From: Edaphobacter dinghuensis
GTDB lineage: Bacteria; Acidobacteriota; Terriglobia; Terriglobales; Acidobacteriaceae
Assembly: GCF_014640335.1 (NCBI RefSeq)
Contig: NZ_BMGT01000005.1
Coordinates: 48,549-112,548 of the forward strand
DNA: 64,000 nt
Direction of reading: 5' to 3'
Shown: piece by piece, positions 60,281 through 64,000 of the stretch
How the letters are laid out: each line of letters begins with the position of its first letter
Numbering within the stretch: the first letter of the stretch is position 1
The notes under the pieces: model-generated
Told to the model about the DNA's origin: nothing
Database searches by the model: none
Seen by the model: only the letters and a program-made list of their open reading frames with translations
Translations under genes and position numbers: made by a program

Positions 60281-61936
60281 GTGGACCGTAGAAGATTCCT
60301 GCAGACATCATCACTCGCCGGAGCCGCATTCGCATTCACCGCCCGCACCGCATGGAGCGCAACCGCCGATGCGCACGTCGAAGTTCTGCTCGATGAGAGC
60401 GTTGGCATCATCGCTCCCGAGATCTATGGCCAGTTCACCGAACATCTTGGCGGCGTCATCTATGACGGTATCTGGGTAGGCGAAGACTCTCCCGTTCCCA
60501 ACGTCCACGGAATCCGCAAGCAAATCGTCGATCTGATGAAACAGATTCACGTACCGGTCGTGCGCTGGCCGGGCGGCTGCTTCGCCGACAGCTACGACTG
60601 GCGTGACGGCATTGGTCCGCGCAAGGACCGACCAACCCGCACCAACTTCTGGGCTGACGATCCTGACGCGGCGCGGCTGAAGGGCAACGCGGTGCAGGCT
60701 TATGAGACCAATGCCTTCGGCACGGACGAGTTTATGCGCTTCTGTCATCTCAGCGGCGCCGAGCCTTACCTCGCCAGTAATCTGCGCAGTCTGCCAGCGA
60801 TGGCTTTTTCGCGCTGGGTGGAGTACTGCAACTCTCCCGCTGGTTCCACTACGCTCGCAAAGCAGCGTGCGGCTAACGGTTCCGCTGCTCCCTACGATGT
60901 GAAGTATTGGGGCGTAGGCAACGAGAGCTGGGGTTGTGGCGGCAACTTCGAGCCCGAAGAGTATGCCGAGGAGTTTCGTCGCTTCACCACATGGGTGCCG
61001 CACTACGGCGTGCCGCTCTCTTTCATCGGCTCAGGCCCCAACGACAATAACCTTGAGTGGACCAACGGCTTCTTCGAGGCCCTGCGCAGAAAGAACTACA
61101 TGCCACGCGAACTTCACGGATGGAGCGTTCATTACTACACCTGGAACCTGAGCATGGGGGAGACCACCGATTGGGTCGCGGGCAAGCGCGATGCGCTCGA
61201 CTTCGACGAGACCGGATGGTACGAGCTTTTTCTGCAGGGACTCTATATGGAGGAGATCGTGCGTGCGCAGTGGGGGCTGCTGGGGGAGTTCGATCCTGGT
61301 CGCAATATCAAGCTCGTCGTCGATGAGTATGGCCCATGGTACAAGCCCGGCACGCAACTCGATCCTACACACCTGCTGGGCCAGCAGGTAACGCTGCGCG
61401 ATGCCCTGCTGACGGCCATGACGCTCGACATCTTCAACCGCCATGCGGAAAAGGTGGGCATGGCTGCGTGCGCGCAACTGGTCAACTGCTTGAATGCCCT
61501 TTTCTTCTCACACGAAGATAAGTTCATCACTACACCGGTCTTTCACGTCTTCGATATGTATGCTGCACATCAGGGGGCTCAGTCGCTGCGCGTGAACTTC
61601 TCTTCGCCGCAGGTCCACTACCAGCGCAAGGGCAAACCAACGGCCCTCGCGGGACTGCTCGGGTCTGCCTCTATGCGCGGTAAAACCGTCACGGTAACTG
61701 CGACCAATCCTAACTTGAAAGATGCGAGACTGACCGAGATTGTGCTGCGCGGTTCCGCAAGGATTACATCTGCGGAGGCTTCGGTACTGACCGATGCCGA
61801 CATGCACGCTCACAACACGTTCGAGCAGCCCAACGCCGTTCAACTCAAAAAGCAGGCCGTCGATGTTCAGGGAGACCGGCTGATCATCACGCTCCCGCCA
61901 GCCTCCGTCTCCAGCATTACGATTCAGCTCGCCTAA
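60281..61936 (+). CDS. GH51-family alpha-L-arabinofuranosidase, exported
   Basis: The 551-residue enzyme starts MDRRRFLQTSSLAGAAFAFT, a twin-arginine leader. The catalytic barrel has IYGQFTEHLGGVIYDGIWV, VPVVRWPGGCFADSYDWRDG, the acid/base motif VGNESWGCGG near residue 213 and the nucleophile motif VVDEYGPWYKP near residue 347. Both catalytic Glu residues are present. It releases L-arabinose from arabinan or arabinoxylan side chains. The GTG start at 60281 follows AGGAGA. It leads the arabinose module. Confidence 0.93.
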   Translation: MDRRRFLQTSSLAGAAFAFTARTAWSATADAHVEVLLDESVGIIAPEIYGQFTEHLGGVIYDGIWVGEDSPVPNVHGIRKQIVDLMKQIHVPVVRWPGGCFADSYDWRDGIGPRKDRPTRTNFWADDPDAARLKGNAVQAYETNAFGTDEFMRFCHLSGAEPYLASNLRSLPAMAFSRWVEYCNSPAGSTTLAKQRAANGSAAPYDVKYWGVGNESWGCGGNFEPEEYAEEFRRFTTWVPHYGVPLSFIGSGPNDNNLEWTNGFFEALRRKNYMPRELHGWSVHYYTWNLSMGETTDWVAGKRDALDFDETGWYELFLQGLYMEEIVRAQWGLLGEFDPGRNIKLVVDEYGPWYKPGTQLDPTHLLGQQVTLRDALLTAMTLDIFNRHAEKVGMAACAQLVNCLNALFFSHEDKFITTPVFHVFDMYAAHQGAQSLRVNFSSPQVHYQRKGKPTALAGLLGSASMRGKTVTVTATNPNLKDARLTEIVLRGSARITSAEASVLTDADMHAHNTFEQPNAVQLKKQAVDVQGDRLIITLPPASVSSITIQLA

Positions 61937-61963
61937 AGCTCCGCTTCTCCAACCCAAATGTTC

Positions 61964-62003
61964 CGGTTTCCATCCATTGCGCGATTGCAGTGGATGGGAA
62001 CCG
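61964..62003 (+). terminator. Hairpin after the arabinofuranosidase gene
   Basis: The 17-bp stem CGGTTTCCATCCATTGC/GCAGTGGATGGGAACCG contains two G-U pairs and a 6-nt loop. It lies 28 bases after the stop, so the ribulokinase gene probably uses its own promoter. Confidence 0.75.
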
Positions 62004-62059
62004 AAATGGAATAGGATCTTTGCGCCCGGGAAATTTCACAATCTCATGGAAAAACCATA

Positions 62060-62108
62060 TTGACACTGGTAGAGGAATGAATATAGCGTTATTTTGGTAA
62101 ACGTTTTC
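62060..62108 (+). promoter_or_regulatory. Sigma70-like promoter with overlapping LacI-type operator before ribulokinase
   Basis: TTGACA at 62060-62065 is spaced 16 bases from TATAGC at 62082-62087, a good sigma70-type pair. The operator-like GTAAACGTTTTC (62097-62108, core AAACGTTT) falls at about the transcription start. A second partial site, CCAAAACGCT, lies near 62121. This is the classic layout for repression by a LacI-family protein, here most likely regulator 2. Confidence 0.65.
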
Positions 62109-62258
62109 TTTAATATTTCACCAAAACGCTCTACTCTGAATTGATGGATTGTTCTTCTATGCACACTATGATCGTCAAGCTGGTCCGGCCCGTCGCCCTT
62201 TCAAAACAACGCTCTCTCACCAAGCATGATTCAATCCGCGAACGGGGACAATAACACC

Positions 62259-63863
62259 ATGGCAATTGTTGCAGGAGTAGATTTCGGAACCCTCAGCGTG
62301 CGCGTCACGCTTCTCGATAGCGAGCGCGGCCCGCTCGGAACGGCAGTAGCGGAGTACCCTCTGCACCGTAAACGCGAAGATCCCGATTTCGCGACGCAAT
62401 CTCACGCAGACCACATGCGCAACCTGGCCAAGGCCATGCGCGACGTGTTGGAAAAATGTAATGTCGCCGGCGACAAGGTCGAAGCCATCGCACTGGATAC
62501 CACCGGCTCCAGCGTTATCCCGGTCGATAAGAACCTTCAGCCGCTCGACGAGTACTACCTATGGTGCGATCACCGCGCCAAACGCGAGGCCCGCGAGATC
62601 ACCGAGGCCTGCCACCGCGACGGCATCGAGGCCATCGAGTGGTGCGGTGGCGTCTACTCGCACGAGTGGGGCTTCGCCAAACTGCTGCACTGGCTTCGCA
62701 ATAATCCGGACAAGCGCGCCAACTTCGCCAGTGCCTTCGAGCACTGCGACATGGTCGCCGCGACTCTCGCGGGCATTACCGATCCGCATAAGGCAAAGCG
62801 CAGCGTCTGCGCGATGGGCCACAAGTGGCTCTGGAACCCCAAGTGGGGCGGCTTTCCTCCGCAGGCGTTTCTCTCGAAGCTGGATCCGCTGCTCGACGGC
62901 GTTGTCAATAAGCTCTCCGGCGAATACCTCACCTCCGACCATCTCGCGGGACATCTCTCCGAACACTGGGCAGCGGAGCTGGGCCTGCGTGCAGGCATTC
63001 CTATTCCCGTTGGCGCGTTTGACGCGCACTGGGACGCGATTGGCGCGGGCTGCCGCACCGGCGACGTCGTCAACGTCATCGGCACGTCTACGTGCATCAT
63101 TGCGATGCAGCCGGATATCAGCCTCATCCCCGGCGTTTGCGGAGTCGTTCCCGGCAGCGTCCATCCTGCCTATGCTGGTGTCGAGGCGGGCCTTTCGGCC
63201 ACTGGCGATATCTTCGAGGCCATCGCCCGCCGCGCCGGAACTACGGTGAAGTCGCTGGCCCAGGGCATCGAGAAGAACCGTCCCGGTCAGACCGGGCTAC
63301 TTCGGCTTACATGGGACAACGGTGACCGCACCGTTCTGGTCAACGCTGATCTTGCCGGAATCACCATCGGCTGGAACCTGCTGACCACCGCGCAGGATGA
63401 GCTCTTTGCTGCCATCGAAGGTACGGCCTTCCATACGCGCATCATCCTTGAGCGCATGGCTGAACATGGCGTTCCGGTGGAGCGCGTGGTGAACGCGGGC
63501 GGCATACCGCAGAACAACGCGACGCTCAACCAGATCTACGCGAACGTGCTCAACAAGCCTGTCGTTGTTCCCGATGGCATTCCCACCAGTCTCGGTTCAG
63601 GAATCTTTGCCATGCTCGCAGCCGGCCTCTTCACTACGGTCGAAGAGGCGCAGGACAAACTCTGTCTCAAATATCGCACCTATAACCCTGATCCCGAAGC
63701 AGCGGTAATTTATGACAAGCTTTACCGCCATTACCGAGCGCACTACTTTAACTTCGGTGAAGGCTCATCCGAATCCGTAACCATGCTCGATACCTTCCGC
63801 GAGCTGCGCGAGATTGCGCACCTGAGCCATGCAAGCTCGCAGGAAGCTCTACTCAAGGCATAA
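62259..63863 (+). CDS. araB: Ribulokinase
   Basis: The 534-residue FGGY-family kinase phosphorylates L-ribulose to L-ribulose 5-phosphate. It opens AIVAGVDFGTLSVRVTLLDS, then ALDTTGSSVIPVDKNLQPLD, EYYLWCDHRAKREA, GAFDAHWDAIGAGCRTGDVV and NVIGTSTCIIA, matching AraB. The C-terminal FGGY part has GGIPQNNATLNQIYANVLNK. I placed the start at the ATG at 62259 because homology begins there and GGGGA lies upstream; 62226 would add 11 residues. An isomerase-like gene follows 52 bp downstream. Confidence 0.93.
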   Translation: MAIVAGVDFGTLSVRVTLLDSERGPLGTAVAEYPLHRKREDPDFATQSHADHMRNLAKAMRDVLEKCNVAGDKVEAIALDTTGSSVIPVDKNLQPLDEYYLWCDHRAKREAREITEACHRDGIEAIEWCGGVYSHEWGFAKLLHWLRNNPDKRANFASAFEHCDMVAATLAGITDPHKAKRSVCAMGHKWLWNPKWGGFPPQAFLSKLDPLLDGVVNKLSGEYLTSDHLAGHLSEHWAAELGLRAGIPIPVGAFDAHWDAIGAGCRTGDVVNVIGTSTCIIAMQPDISLIPGVCGVVPGSVHPAYAGVEAGLSATGDIFEAIARRAGTTVKSLAQGIEKNRPGQTGLLRLTWDNGDRTVLVNADLAGITIGWNLLTTAQDELFAAIEGTAFHTRIILERMAEHGVPVERVVNAGGIPQNNATLNQIYANVLNKPVVVPDGIPTSLGSGIFAMLAAGLFTTVEEAQDKLCLKYRTYNPDPEAAVIYDKLYRHYRAHYFNFGEGSSESVTMLDTFRELREIAHLSHASSQEALLKA

Positions 63864-63915
63864 ATAACTTTAACAACGCCCGTTTGAGGGTTTAACGAGA
63901 GAGATGGAGAAGGTG

Positions 63916-64000
63916 ATGTCGAAGCGAATGACGATGGGCGTGGTGGTAGGCAATCGTGGATTTTTTCCGAGCCATTTGGCGACGAGCGGTCGGTTGGAGA
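63916..64000 (+). CDS. L-fucose/L-arabinose isomerase-like protein, N-terminal fragment (cut by window end)
   Basis: The last bases open a frame MSKRMTMGVVVGNRGFFPSH, continuing LATSGRLE to the window edge. The VVVGNRxFFP pattern is the start of L-fucose isomerase-like proteins, a family that includes arabinose-isomerase-type enzymes. After a GH51 enzyme and ribulokinase, an isomerase making L-ribulose is expected. The ATG at 63916 follows GGAGAAGG; an in-frame ATG at 63904 is possible. Only ~28 residues are visible. Confidence 0.7.
   Translation, partial: MSKRMTMGVVVGNRGFFPSHLATSGRLE

Noticed and set aside
1..64000. CRISPR array, prophage or insertion sequence
   Set aside because: No regularly spaced direct repeats, phage structural genes, integrase or transposase motifs were seen on reading; the only repeat family is irregularly dispersed.

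Overview
The window is about 64 kb of moderately GC-rich bacterial chromosome. Its gene content points to Acidobacteriota, class Terriglobia, family Acidobacteriaceae (a Granulicella, Edaphobacter or Terriglobus relative). The markers are a PadR regulator joined to an ADOP-type MacB-like permease, two Oar-like TonB-dependent receptors with N-terminal carboxypeptidase-regulatory domains, a TIGR03435 soil-Acidobacteria protein, a membrane-anchored YDP/VR-type DNA-binding-like protein, and GH51/LacI sugar genes. The genus is inferred, not proven. No prophage, insertion sequence or CRISPR array is visible.

Layout. 0-7 kb: end of a padR gene overlapping the ADOP permease, a ~0.7 kb gene-free stretch, tRNA-Pro, a DUF4112 protein, tRNA-His, a DUF72 protein, a YheT-type hydrolase, an unknown protein and tRNA-Arg. 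7-12.5 kb: inorganic pyrophosphatase, an orphan purS, then a tetrapyrrole cluster (hemE, hemH, hemY) ending with a PduO-type cobalamin adenosyltransferase. 12.5-18 kb: TonB receptor 1, divergent from a TM-anchored regulator-like protein. 18-31 kb: a PHP-domain hydrolase, then five leftward genes: myo-inositol oxygenase, IolB-like isomerase, TonB receptor 2, a Tat-type metallophosphoesterase and a phosphoinositide phospholipase C. These could in principle take a phosphoinositide or inositol phosphate through inositol to glucuronate. A LacI regulator and a DMT-family sugar transporter follow. 31-46.5 kb: housekeeping and accessory genes (a BamD-like protein with a long tail, rpe, a truncated UvrC-like protein, a pmbA/tldD pair, a DUF1906 glycosidase-like protein, a YfiT/DinB protein next to a PD-(D/E)XK nuclease-like protein, an FmdB zinc ribbon, a histone-H1-like protein, TIGR03435). 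46.5-58.8 kb: gatB, a quinone oxidoreductase, an orphan sugar-binding lipoprotein, mfd, a DUF885 peptidase-like protein, galU, an Old Yellow Enzyme and a ferritin-like protein. 58.9-64 kb: an L-arabinose module: LacI regulator, divergent GH51 arabinofuranosidase, ribulokinase, and the start of a fucose/arabinose-isomerase-like gene cut by the window edge.

The clearest non-genic signal is a dispersed intergenic repeat. Six full copies and two half copies have conserved ends and a variable, often hairpin-forming centre. LacI-type operator palindromes (AAACGTTT core) lie before the arabinofuranosidase, before the ribulokinase and between receptor 1 and its divergent neighbour. All functions come from reading motifs by eye; no database search was run.
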